From an uncultured Prevotellaceae bacterium (GTDB lineage Bacteria; Bacteroidota; Bacteroidia; Bacteroidales; Bacteroidaceae), in assembly GCA_902774795.1 (NCBI GenBank), contig CACYKA010000020.1, positions 39,709 to 103,708 on the forward strand: 64,000 bases of DNA, in the 5' to 3' direction. A model generated the notes under the pieces. It saw only the letters and a program-made list of their open reading frames with translations, was not told the origin of the DNA and ran no database searches. The position numbers and the translations under genes are program-made. This document shows positions 34,912 through 44,500 of the stretch, piece by piece; position 1 is the first letter of the stretch, and each line of letters opens with the position of its first letter.

Positions 34912-36264
34912 TTATACTGGCTGGAACTTATATATAACTTCTTCCGTCTGCTCGCGCTGCATGAACATCAGCATGTAGATGGGGAGATACGTAACCTTGT
35001 CCACCACCTGTACATTGTTCTGACAGAACACGATGGCGCGTGGGATGGCGTATTCGGCATTGGCCATCACATTGTAGAGTGCACGATGGCGCTCATAGTC
35101 CTTGCCGGATTTTACCTCAATGGGCAGAATCTCACCATGCTGCTCGACAACGAAGTCGAGTTCGCCCTGCTTCTTGCTGTTGAAATAGAACAGGTCGTGA
35201 TTCTGCGCAAATCCGTGGGCATAGAGTTCCTGAGCCACAAGATTCTCGAATACAGCACCGAAGTTGATGTTGGAATCCTTCTCTAACAGACGCAACTGGA
35301 TATCGCCTCCATACATAGCCGTTAAGAGGCCGACATCGTTGAGGAAGAGTTTGAACAGATTGCGCTGCTTGTTCAACAACAAGGGGAGTCTGGGTTCCTC
35401 GATATTATAGGTAGGAATGGCTACACCAGCATCCTTCAGCCACAGAAAGCCACTCTCATAGCGGCTGAAACGAGCCTTTTCGTTCAATTCCTTTAGGATA
35501 AAGCGCTTGTTTTTGGCATTGAGCTCAGAGGGTATCAGGTCGTAAATCTCCTCTATCAGTAGTTTCTTCTTGGGGTCATATTTCGTAATGTCACGCTTGT
35601 AGGTACGGATAATGTCGCGCTGCTCGCCCAACACCCGCCTCAGGTTGTTAGTGTCCAGATAGCGCTGAACGGCAGCCGGCATTCCACCTACAATCAGATA
35701 GAGGCGCACCAATTCCATCATGCGCTCATGGATAAAGCTGTCGACAGGCTTCTGCTGCTCAAAACACTCACGCAAATGAGCCTGCACATCGCTACTGATA
35801 CCAACTGCGGTGGCAAACTCTTGCAAGTCGAGTGGATACATCTCAATCTCACCCATATAGCCGACGGGTACACTCCTGATGTCTTTCAGTTCGACACCTA
35901 ACAGCGAACCACTCATCACATAACGGTAGCTTCCTTCATCAACCAGGAACTTGATGGCAGTAACAATCTCCTTGCACTCCTGCACCTCGTCGAAAAATAT
36001 CAGAGTCCGGCCAGGAATCAGCTGCTTGTGAGTGAAAGCGGACAGGCGCAGCAACACGCCCTTGGCATCCTTGGGCTCGCTGAAAAGTGCAATGGCATCA
36101 GGTTGCTCGATGAAGTTGATTTCAACAACCTGTTCAAAACACTCCTTACCAATTTTACGGACAGCGAAGGTTTTACCAACCTGACGGGCTCCTGTTATCA
36201 GCAGTGCACGCTTGTCGTTCTTGAAAAAGTCGCGAATAGACTCATTTGCCTTTCTTTCTATCAT
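34912..36264 (-). CDS. ATP-binding protein, AAA_14 with DUF4143
   Basis: 450 aa. Walker A LLITGARQVGKTFA (about 18-31), Walker B TLIFFDEVQECK (about 87-98) and SGSLLGVEL sensor. The C-terminal DUF4143 domain has FYFNSKKQGELDFVV followed by ILPIEVKSGKDY, a pattern like PD-(D/E)XK nucleases. These proteins are common in gut Bacteroidales; function unknown, possibly mobile-element or defence related. Monocistronic. Confidence 0.88.
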   Translation of the reverse strand: MIERKANESIRDFFKNDKRALLITGARQVGKTFAVRKIGKECFEQVVEINFIEQPDAIALFSEPKDAKGVLLRLSAFTHKQLIPGRTLIFFDEVQECKEIVTAIKFLVDEGSYRYVMSGSLLGVELKDIRSVPVGYMGEIEMYPLDLQEFATAVGISSDVQAHLRECFEQQKPVDSFIHERMMELVRLYLIVGGMPAAVQRYLDTNNLRRVLGEQRDIIRTYKRDITKYDPKKKLLIEEIYDLIPSELNAKNKRFILKELNEKARFSRYESGFLWLKDAGVAIPTYNIEEPRLPLLLNKQRNLFKLFLNDVGLLTAMYGGDIQLRLLEKDSNINFGAVFENLVAQELYAHGFAQNHDLFYFNSKKQGELDFVVEQHGEILPIEVKSGKDYERHRALYNVMANAEYAIPRAIVFCQNNVQVVDKVTYLPIYMLMFMQREQTEEVIYKFQPV

Positions 36265-36289
36265 ACCTAACGATATTTTTATCCGGCTG

Positions 36290-36297
36290 CAAATATA
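36290..36297 (-). promoter_or_regulatory. -7 box of DUF4143 ATPase
   Basis: TATATTTG on the minus strand, 25 bp before the start; CTTG lies at the -33 position (36318-36321), one base off consensus. Confidence 0.6.
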
Positions 36298-36481
36298 GTA
36301 AAAATTACATTATCCTACAAGAAAAATGAGAAAAATTACACTTTTCCAATGCGAATTTAGTCTAAAACTGACATTTTCCCAATACTATTCTGCTTTAAAA
36401 CATACACTTTTCCAATATCCCTAAAAATGCAAAAACCAAAAGACACGTAGACACGGCGGCACGCCGAGATAATTTTTGCTG

Positions 36482-36515
36482 CCTAACTAGGACGCAAAAT
36501 TTTCCTAACTAGGGA
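36482..36515. repeat. 22-bp pair with CCTAACTAGG core
   Basis: CCTAACTAGG at 36482 and 36504, exactly 22 bp apart; the core is an interrupted palindrome. A short member of the 22-bp class. Confidence 0.75.
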
Positions 36516-36520
36516 GAAAA

Positions 36521-36618
36521 GATGTAAGATGTATGATGTAAGATGTATGATGTAAGATGTATGATGTAAGATGTATGATGTAAGATGTATGATGTAAGAT
36601 GTATGATGTAAGATGTAT
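36521..36618. repeat. 14-bp tandem array, 7 identical units
   Basis: Seven perfect copies of GATGTAAGATGTAT (two near-identical heptads each), 98 bp in all. Identity is complete, so it is young or actively changing in length. It ends 30 bp before the -33 box of the SASA gene. Confidence 0.95.
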
Positions 36619-36648
36619 GTTTAAAAATTTGCAAGTAAGTTAAATAAA

Positions 36649-36680
36649 TTTGGTGTTTCGCTCAACTTTTAGTAATTTTG
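36649..36680 (+). promoter_or_regulatory. Promoter of SASA esterase gene
   Basis: TTTG (36649-36652), 20 bp, TAATTTTG (36673-36680); perfect consensus, 41 bp before the first ATG. Confidence 0.85.
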
Positions 36681-36721
36681 CAGCAGATTTTTGAGTTTAA
36701 AACTAATGCCGTAATCAACTA

Positions 36722-38038
36722 ATGAATAGCATAATGAAAAAATTATTTTTGAGTTTCGTTTTACTTGCAGCATGGGGTCTGGGAGCGCATGCTGAGGTGG
36801 ATCCAAATTTCTACATCTACCTGTGTTTCGGACAGTCGAACATGGAGGGCAATGCCCAGTGGAAGAATATCGACAGTCAGGTTGACTCGCGATTTGTGAT
36901 GCTCGCTACCTGCGATTTCAGTAGTCCTTCACGTACTATGGGAAGCTGGTACAAAGCCACTTGTCCTATTGTCAGTCCTGCTGGCAAGTTGGGGCCGACT
37001 GACTATTTCGGTCGTACAATGGTGGCAGCTCTTCCTACGAATGTCAGGGTGGGCGTTGTGGCAGTAGCGATGGGAGGCAGTCCTATCGAGATGTTCGACA
37101 AAGACAAATATGAGCAGAAATTGGCCGAACACCCAGATGACTGGTGGGCAATCCTCGCAAAACAGTACTATGGCGGCAATCCCTACGGCAGGCTGATTGA
37201 AATGGCAAAGAAGGCACAGAAAGCGGGCGTGATTAAGGGCATCCTGTTGCATCAGGGCTGTTCAAACAACGGCGACCCCAACTGGCCCAACATGGTGAAG
37301 AAAATATATAACGACATGCTCACAGACCTTGGATTAGATGCCAATGATGTACCTATCTTCGTGGGCGAGACTGAGCGTCAGGATATGGGTGGTGGCTGCT
37401 ATTATCACAATACCGTAGTAGCAAAGATTCCAACTGTGATTCCTACAGGTCATGTCGTAAGTTCTGAAGCCTTGCCTGGCAACGGAGTTGATGCATGGCA
37501 TTTCTCTGCCGATGGCTATCGTACTTTCGGCAAGCGTTATGCTGCAGAGGCGCTGAAGGTGATGGGCTTGGAATTCAAGGCTAATCCAGACTACGTCATG
37601 CCGAGCTACATGAAGATTTTCTTTACGCCAAAGAGCTATAACGACTATATCGTCGAAGAACCTGGCAGCACTGTGGACCTGAAGCTGATGTGTACTTATA
37701 CCAATGGTCATCAGGAGCAGATTATTGACGCTAAATTCACAAGCAGCGACCTGACCATCACCGATGGCAAGGTGACGTTGGGTGAAGCGGGCACAAAGAG
37801 CATCGTGACCGCCAGCTTTACTGATTTCTTTGGAACACAACATGAGGTGCCCATCACCCTCGAAGCCGCAGGTGGATCGCCCACACATGTGTTGATGGTA
37901 AACAGCGGCACGGATAATACCTCCAAGAATCAGAATGTCATCTTCGACATGCAGGGCCGGAAGGTGGGCACAAAGCAGGAATGGGAGAGTCTGCCATCAG
38001 GCATTTATATCATCGATGGAATGAAAGCAGTCCGCTAA
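36722..38038 (+). CDS. Secreted sialate O-acetylesterase-type SGNH hydrolase
   Basis: 438 aa; ATG at 36734 (MKKLFLSFVLLAAWG) is an alternative start. Signal peptide to about residue 24. The SASA/DUF303 domain opens with CFGQSNMEGNAQW (nucleophile Ser), has VAVAMGGSPIEMF and LLHQGCSNNGDPNW, and ends near DAWHFSADGYRTFG (catalytic Asp/His). A beta domain follows (about 300-390). The tail FDMQGRKVGTK then LPSGIYIIDG resembles Bacteroidales C-terminal secretion or adhesion tails. It deacetylates plant or host polysaccharides. Confidence 0.87.
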   Translation: MNSIMKKLFLSFVLLAAWGLGAHAEVDPNFYIYLCFGQSNMEGNAQWKNIDSQVDSRFVMLATCDFSSPSRTMGSWYKATCPIVSPAGKLGPTDYFGRTMVAALPTNVRVGVVAVAMGGSPIEMFDKDKYEQKLAEHPDDWWAILAKQYYGGNPYGRLIEMAKKAQKAGVIKGILLHQGCSNNGDPNWPNMVKKIYNDMLTDLGLDANDVPIFVGETERQDMGGGCYYHNTVVAKIPTVIPTGHVVSSEALPGNGVDAWHFSADGYRTFGKRYAAEALKVMGLEFKANPDYVMPSYMKIFFTPKSYNDYIVEEPGSTVDLKLMCTYTNGHQEQIIDAKFTSSDLTITDGKVTLGEAGTKSIVTASFTDFFGTQHEVPITLEAAGGSPTHVLMVNSGTDNTSKNQNVIFDMQGRKVGTKQEWESLPSGIYIIDGMKAVR

Positions 38039-38089
38039 ACCACGATAGGTTGCTCTAGTTGGCACGGTTATTGTCTAATTTGTTTGAGT

Positions 38090-40330
38090 ATGATTACGAA
38101 TTATTCTAAAAATGTTTCCCGAGTGCTTATGCTGGCTGCGCTTGAAGCCCGCATGGCACGGCAGGAGATTATCGACACAGACCATTTACTTCTTGCAATT
38201 CTTCATGATGACGGAGAGAACCTTGCAAGGAAAATATTAGAACAACATCACATGAACTATGACAACGTGGCAGAGGTTCTGAATAATATGAATCTCTCAG
38301 AAGACGAAGACGAATACAACGACACCCTCGACCCTCAGGAAGGAAAGACGGGACAGCAGCCGAAAGGCTCTGGTACAGTTACGGAAACAGAGACGCCGAA
38401 TAACCGCAATAACGACGCGCCTCCGAAGACGCCTGTGATTGACGCATTTTCCACAGACCTGACGAAGCTTGCCCGCGAAGGCAAGATGGACCCAGTGGTG
38501 GGACGTGAGAAGGAGATACAGCGTTTGCAGGAGATTCTGTTGCGCCGTAAGAAGAATAATCCCATACTCATTGGTGAGCCTGGAGTGGGCAAGAGTTCCA
38601 TCGTAGAGGGCCTGGCACAGCTGATAGCTGACAACAAGGTGTCGCCGATTCTTCACAACTGCCGTCTTATATCTCTTGATATGGCATCGATGGTGGCAGG
38701 AACGAAGTATCGCGGACAGTTTGAGGAGCGCCTGAAGAACCTTATCAAGGAACTGGAGGCTAATCCTAACATCATCTGTTTCATTGACGAGATACACACC
38801 ATAATCGGTGCTGGTAATGTCTCAGGCAGCATGGATGCAGCAAATATGCTGAAGCCGGCTCTGTCTCGCGGCACAATACAATGTATCGGTGCTACGACGT
38901 TGGATGAATATCGCAAGACGATAGAGAAAGACGGTGCCCTTGAGCGTCGTTTCCAAAAGATTATCGTGGAGCAGACAACGCCGGAGCAGACAATGCAGAT
39001 ACTCTCTAACATCAAGGAGCGCTATGAGGACCACCATAAGGTGACATATTCAGACGAGGCGCTGACATCGTGTGTCAAACTGACACAACGCTATGTTACT
39101 GACCGCTCGTTCCCAGATAAGGCCATTGACGCAATGGACGAAGTCGGAGCACGCCTGCATCTGGCTTCTGCAAACACCAATCCGCAGTCGGATGTGTCTA
39201 AGCTGGAGGAACAGATACGTGAGGTCAGGGAGAAGAAACTGCAGGCCGTACAGGATCAGAATTTCGAACTGGCTGCCAACTATCGCGACCAGCACAAACG
39301 CCTGGAGGCAGAACTCGATGCGAAACTCAAGGAGGAGCATGGTGCCATCAAGGGCAGCAATCAGGTTTCGGCAGATGCTGTAGCCGATGTGGTGTCTATG
39401 ATGACAGGCGTCCCTGTACAGCGTGTCGCTGAGAGCGAGGGCTCACGTCTTCGCAGTATGGCAGACAGGCTGAAGGAGCACATTGTGGCACAGGATAAGG
39501 CTATAGAAAAGATGGTACGCGCGATACAGCGCAACAGGGTAGGGCTTCACGACCCTAATCATCCTATCGGCGTATTTATGTTCCTCGGTCCTACGGGTGT
39601 GGGAAAGACTTACCTTGCCAAGAAACTGGCCGAAGAAATGTTTGGCAGTGCCGATGCGCTGATACGTATCGATATGTCAGAATACTCAGAGTCGTTCAAT
39701 ACCTCACGTCTGGTTGGTGCGCCTCCGGGATATGTTGGTTACGAAGAGGGCGGACAGCTTACTGAGCGTGTGCGCAGAAAGCCATACAGCATAGTGCTGC
39801 TCGACGAGATAGAGAAGGCTAATGCCAACGTCTTCAATATGCTCCTGCAGGTGATGGACGAAGGACGTCTCACTGACGGCAACGGCAGACTGGTGGATTT
39901 CCGCAATACCATCATCATCATGACCTCTAATGCCGGCACAAAGCAGCTGAAAGACTTCGGCAATGGCATTGGCTTCTCTCCAATAACCGACACGAAGGCA
40001 TTTGCCAGCGGCATCATAGAGAAGGCGCTGAAGAAGCAGTTTGCTCCTGAGTTCCTGAACCGTCTTGATGAGATAATAATGTTTGAGCAGCTTGATATGG
40101 AGGCTGTGAAGCAGATTCTCGACATAGAGCTCAAGAGCGTCTATCAGCGCATTGAGAGTCTTGGCTATAAGCTCACCATTTCTGATGAGTATAAGGACAA
40201 GATTGTCAAGGAAGGCTATGACGTTCAGTATGGAGCACGTCCGTTACGTCGCGCCATTCAGACGCATGTTGAGGATGTGGTATGTCAGAAAATCCTCAAC
40301 GAAAGCGAAGTGCATGAGATAGCTCTTTAG
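38090..40330 (+). CDS. ClpA/ClpC-family ATP-dependent chaperone
   Basis: 746 aa from the ATG; a TTG two codons upstream is also in frame. A Clp-N domain (AALEARMARQEIIDTDHLLL) is followed by a low-complexity linker (about 75-125), AAA-1 with GEPGVGKSSIVEGLA and FIDEIHTIIGAG, a UVR-like coiled segment (QAVQDQNFELAANYRDQHKR), and AAA-2 with LGPTGVGKTYLAKKLAE and VLLDEIEKAN. It unfolds substrates for ClpP. It is shorter than ClpC (~810-850) and close to ClpA in length. It converges on the chromate transporters, overlapping by 4 bp. Confidence 0.9.
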   Translation: MITNYSKNVSRVLMLAALEARMARQEIIDTDHLLLAILHDDGENLARKILEQHHMNYDNVAEVLNNMNLSEDEDEYNDTLDPQEGKTGQQPKGSGTVTETETPNNRNNDAPPKTPVIDAFSTDLTKLAREGKMDPVVGREKEIQRLQEILLRRKKNNPILIGEPGVGKSSIVEGLAQLIADNKVSPILHNCRLISLDMASMVAGTKYRGQFEERLKNLIKELEANPNIICFIDEIHTIIGAGNVSGSMDAANMLKPALSRGTIQCIGATTLDEYRKTIEKDGALERRFQKIIVEQTTPEQTMQILSNIKERYEDHHKVTYSDEALTSCVKLTQRYVTDRSFPDKAIDAMDEVGARLHLASANTNPQSDVSKLEEQIREVREKKLQAVQDQNFELAANYRDQHKRLEAELDAKLKEEHGAIKGSNQVSADAVADVVSMMTGVPVQRVAESEGSRLRSMADRLKEHIVAQDKAIEKMVRAIQRNRVGLHDPNHPIGVFMFLGPTGVGKTYLAKKLAEEMFGSADALIRIDMSEYSESFNTSRLVGAPPGYVGYEEGGQLTERVRRKPYSIVLLDEIEKANANVFNMLLQVMDEGRLTDGNGRLVDFRNTIIIMTSNAGTKQLKDFGNGIGFSPITDTKAFASGIIEKALKKQFAPEFLNRLDEIIMFEQLDMEAVKQILDIELKSVYQRIESLGYKLTISDEYKDKIVKEGYDVQYGARPLRRAIQTHVEDVVCQKILNESEVHEIAL

Positions 40331-40902
40331 TACAGCAACAGCAGGCCGGCGAAGGCTGCGTGGCCGAGCATCGCAATAGGATGCACTCGGACGAACTTTA
40401 CGCCGATGAATGTTGCAATGGCAATAAAAAGGCTGATGCCGAAAGTCCACGGGTCCTCAATTGGGGACCCGAAATTGTCTTCTGTACACAGCATGAGAGT
40501 AGCTGCCGCAAGCAGTCCTACAACAGCAGGACGGAGAGAGCTGAAGACCATCTTCATGATGTGCGTATCCATATACTTCAGGAGCAGCATGCTGATAAGC
40601 AGCATCAGGATGAAACTCGGCAGTATCAGGGCAATAGTCGCCGTGATGCTTCCGAGAACACTCAGAAGAGGGTCGCCCGTAGCATTCATGACAGCCGTAT
40701 AGCCGCAGTAGGTGGCACTATTGATGCCGATTGGGCCTGGTGTCATCTGCGAGATAGCTACGATATTGGTGAATTCGGCAGAGGTAATCCATTGGTTGGC
40801 GATTACCGTCTCGTGCTGTATGAGTGACAGCATGCCATATCCGCCACCGAATCCGAAGAGACCAATCAGGAAAAATGTATAGAAAAGTGTCAGGAACAGC
40901 AT
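40327..40902 (-). CDS. Chromate transporter, CHR domain (second of pair)
   Basis: 191 aa with about six membrane segments. FFLIGLFGFGGGYGMLSLIQ and QMTPGPIGINSATYCGY are the CHR motifs. Paired short CHR proteins form heterodimeric anion transporters; chromate is the named substrate but the natural one may differ. It is 5 bp after its partner. Confidence 0.9.
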   Translation of the reverse strand: MLFLTLFYTFFLIGLFGFGGGYGMLSLIQHETVIANQWITSAEFTNIVAISQMTPGPIGINSATYCGYTAVMNATGDPLLSVLGSITATIALILPSFILMLLISMLLLKYMDTHIMKMVFSSLRPAVVGLLAAATLMLCTEDNFGSPIEDPWTFGISLFIAIATFIGVKFVRVHPIAMLGHAAFAGLLLLY

Positions 40903-40907
40903 GGCGT

Positions 40908-41462
40908 TTATAACTTTGGTTTTACCGTCGATTCATCGGAAATAAAGATGCCATAGATGAATCCTGCTCCTGCGGCAATGAGCAGCACATAGATAGGATT
41001 CACGCCCAGAGCCCAGATGGCGATGGCGCAGACTATAGGTATCCAGGCGTTGAGGAATGTTATCTTTGCCTGTTTCGCCATATTGAAGCAGGGTGATGCT
41101 ATAAGAGCTACCACAGCTGGACGTATGCCCTTGAATGTGGCCTCAACCCACGGAATATCAAGGAATTGCGTGAGGCACGTTGCTATGAGCAGAATGACTA
41201 TAAGCGACGGCAGCACTGTTCCCAATGTTGACATCAGCGCTCCAGCAAATCCACCCACTTTCTTGCCTACGAAGATGGAGATGTTTACAGCAAACACCCC
41301 CGGGCAGGTCTGGGCCACAGCCACCAGGTCCATGAACATCTCCTTGTCGAGCCAGCGGTGCTTCTCCACCACATCAGCCTCGATGAGAGGTATCATAGCG
41401 TAGCCTCCACCGATGGTGAAGGCTCCGATACGAAAGAATGTTGTAAAGAGGTCCTTATACAT
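40908..41462 (-). CDS. Chromate transporter, CHR domain (first of pair)
   Basis: 184 aa, about six membrane segments. FFRIGAFTIGGGYAMIPLIE and AQTCPGVFAVNISIFVGKK match the CHR pattern. Its ATG lies in the last heptad of the array that starts at the purL stop codon, so expression is probably by read-through and re-initiation from purL. Confidence 0.9.
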   Translation of the reverse strand: MYKDLFTTFFRIGAFTIGGGYAMIPLIEADVVEKHRWLDKEMFMDLVAVAQTCPGVFAVNISIFVGKKVGGFAGALMSTLGTVLPSLIVILLIATCLTQFLDIPWVEATFKGIRPAVVALIASPCFNMAKQAKITFLNAWIPIVCAIAIWALGVNPIYVLLIAAGAGFIYGIFISDESTVKPKL

Positions 41463-41509
41463 TAAGCGTTAAGCATTAAGCGTTAAGCATTAAGCATTAA
41501 GCGTTAAGC
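41461..41509 (-). repeat. Seven-unit heptad array joining purL stop to chromate transporter start
   Basis: Seven exact 7-mers (GCTTAAC or GCTTAAT on the minus strand). The purL TAA is in the first unit and the next gene's ATG uses the TAATG of the last. Confidence 0.95.
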
Positions 41510-44500
41510 TTTGTGTGCTTCAATCCAGAGTCTTGCATTGACGAAAGCCTGGTGCCAAGGTGTTACCTCGTCGGTAAGACGCCTGTCTTCAGGATAGTAA
41601 CCGCACTGCCAAGGATGCTGTGTGCGCTCTGGGTGAGGCATGATGGCAAGATGGCGTCCGTCGGCACTTGCTATGGCTGCAACGTCATAGTCAGAACCGT
41701 TAGGATTAGCCGGATATTCGTGATGATTGTACTTTGCCACGATGTTATATCTATCCTCAGCCATCGGCAGACGGAATTTTCCTTCTCCGTGAGCAACCCA
41801 GCAGCCAATCTCCTCGCCTGAGAGGCTTCCGAACATCACAGAGTCGTTCTGAGGTATGCGCAGCGTCACAAAGGTGCTCTCGAACTTGTGAGAGTCGTTG
41901 TGCAGCATCTGTGCATAGTCACGGGCATTGGTAGAGGCTGTGGTATTGTTGAGCAGTCCCAGTTCCACCATCAGCTGACATCCGTTACATACGCCGAGCG
42001 ACAGGGTGTCCTTGCGAGAATAGAACTTGTCGAGGGCCTCCTTTGCCTTAGGATTGAAGAGGAAGGCACCAGCCCATCCTTTTGCAGAACCCAGCACGTC
42101 GGAGTTAGAGAAGCCGCCGCAGAAGGCTATCATGTTCACTTCCTCAAGCGTCTCACGGCCCGTAACGAGGTCTGTCATTGTGACATCCTTCACGTCAAAG
42201 CCTGCCTGATAGAATGACCATGCCATTTCACGCTCTGAGTTGGTACCCTTCTCGCGGATGATGGCAGCAACGGGACGCTTGCCCTCCGGACGCGGTGTAG
42301 CCTTCAGACTGTCACCCTTCAGAGTCCATGTGACAGGATTCTTCTTGTAATTCTCGAAACGCTCTGCTGCCTTGCCGTTGAAGCTCTGCTTCCTGTCGAG
42401 GAGGTAAGAGGTTGAATACCATACGTCGCGCAGCTCGTCGATGTCGAACTCCAACTTCAGCTCGCGTGATGCCAGCAGGGCATTTGGTACAGAAGCGTTT
42501 GAAACAGTCTTGGTGACGTTGATCTTGCGCTCAGCGCATGGGGTGCCAATCTTGCAGTAGCCTACGCCGGCATCCTCAAGAATCTTCTTCACGCGGGCAG
42601 CATCGCTGTCGCGAACCTGAATTACAACACCCGGATTCTCGGAGAAGAGAACTTTTACTATGTCACCCTCCTGTATCTTGTCGAAATTGATGTCGAGACC
42701 GCCCTTGGTGTTTGCAAAGCACATTTCGAGCAGACAGGTGATTATACCGCCTGCTGAGATGTCGTGACCTGCAAGGATGAGTCCTTCGCCAATCATCTTC
42801 TGTATTGCCATGAAGGCATCAGAGAAATACTCAGGATTCTGTATCGTAGGCACATCGTCACCCACCTTACCCTGACTCTGTGCGAAGGCAGAGCCGCCAA
42901 GCTGCAGTTTGTCGAATGAGAAGTCAATATAGTACAGACGGCTGTCCTTAACATCCTTTATTACTGGAGATACCGTCTTGCTGACCTCGTCAACCTCGCC
43001 GCCGGCAGAAACGATGACTGTTCCCGGAGAGATAATCTTCTTTCCGTCAGGATATTTCTGTGTCATGGACAAGGAATCCTTACCAGTAGGAACATTTATC
43101 TGGAGAGCGCAGCAGAAGTCTGACAGAGCCTTTACGGCACTGTAGAGACGTGCATCCTCACCCTCCTGTGCACGGCAGGGCCACATCCAGTTTGCACTCA
43201 GCGAGATGCTCTCCATTCCGTCAGCCATGTGGGCCCAAACCAGGTTGGTAAGAGCCTCTGCAACAGACAGCACAGAACCTGCCTCAGGATTAGCGAGGGC
43301 AGCCTGCGGAGCATGGCCGATAGATGTTGCGATACCCTTTGTTCCTGTATAGTCGAGAGCCACGACGCCACAGTCTGACAGAGGCAGCTGCAGTTCGCCC
43401 TGACATTGCTGGCGTGCTATGCGGCCCGTCACAGAACGGTCAACTTTGTTGGTGAGCCAGTCCTTACAAGCCACAGCCTCAAGCTGCAATACCTGCTTCA
43501 GGTACTCTGTCAGCTTCGTGCTGAGAGTGGTCTGCTCTCCCAATGCAGAAGCGTCGTATGTCACCACCTTGTATTTGCGCTCTACGGTCTTGTCTTCCAT
43601 GATGGTCTTTGGCGAAGAGCCGAACATCTGGTCCACAGAGAGGTCGAAAGGTCTTACGCCATCAGCCTGTTCGAAGGCAAAGCGATGGTCACCCGTTGTC
43701 TCACCAACGGTGTACATTGGGGCACGCTCGCGGTCAGCAATCTTCTGTACGTGTTCTATAGCAGCCTCGTCAATGAGCAGTCCCATGCGCTCCTGTGACT
43801 CGTTGGCAATGATTTCCTTTGCGCTAAGGGTCTTGTCGCCGATAGGCAGCTTGTCCATGTGGATGAGACCGCCGCAGTCCTCAACCAACTCTGAGAGACA
43901 GTTTACGTGACCTGCACTTCCGTGGTCGTGGATGGAGACGATAGGATTCTGCTCCTCTTCGCCCAACGCCCTTATCACGTTGTATGTACGCTTCTGCATC
44001 TCCGGATTGGCACGCTGTACGGCATTCAGCTCAATGCCTGAAGAGTAGCGTCCTGTCTCAACCGAAGATACAGAGCCGCCGCCCAGTCCGATGCGGTAGT
44101 TCTCACCACCCATAACGACAACCTTGTTGCCAGGCTGCGGAGTGCCCTTTATGCAGTCGCGCTTCAGGCCGTAGCCCACACCGCCGGCAAGCATGATGAC
44201 CTTGTCGTAGGCATATTCTTCTTCGTTCTCCTTGTGCTCGAAGGTCAGCACCGAACCGCAAATCAGCGGCTGGCCGAACTTGTTGCCGAAGTCTGAGGCA
44301 CCGTTCGATGCCTTTATCAGAATCTGCTCAGGAGTCTGGTACAGCCAGTCTCTAACAGGCAGGATATTCTCCCATCCGTTGTTGGTACCCTTCTTACGAG
44401 GATATGATGTCATATAAACAGCCGTACCTGCGATAGGCCATGAACCTACGCCGCCGCCCATACGGTCGCGAATCTCGCCGCCCGTGCCGGTAGCTGCTCC

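Larger units (their letters stand above)
36265..36721. other. Intergenic region: divergent promoters and repeats
   Basis: There is no gene here. It holds the ATPase -7 box (36290-36297), three TTTTCC(C)AAT motifs at about 31-33 bp spacing (36341, 36372, 36404), a 22-bp pair with core CCTAACTAGG (36482, 36504), a seven-unit 14-bp array and the SASA promoter. Confidence 0.8.

Noticed and set aside
27750-36720. Prophage or integrative element
   Set aside because: No integrase, transposase, structural or relaxase gene, and no att-like repeat at tRNA genes; only an accessory-gene region is supported.
40360-40827. 155-codon frame opposite a chromate transporter
   Set aside because: Shadow of the CHR-domain gene; no recognisable domain.
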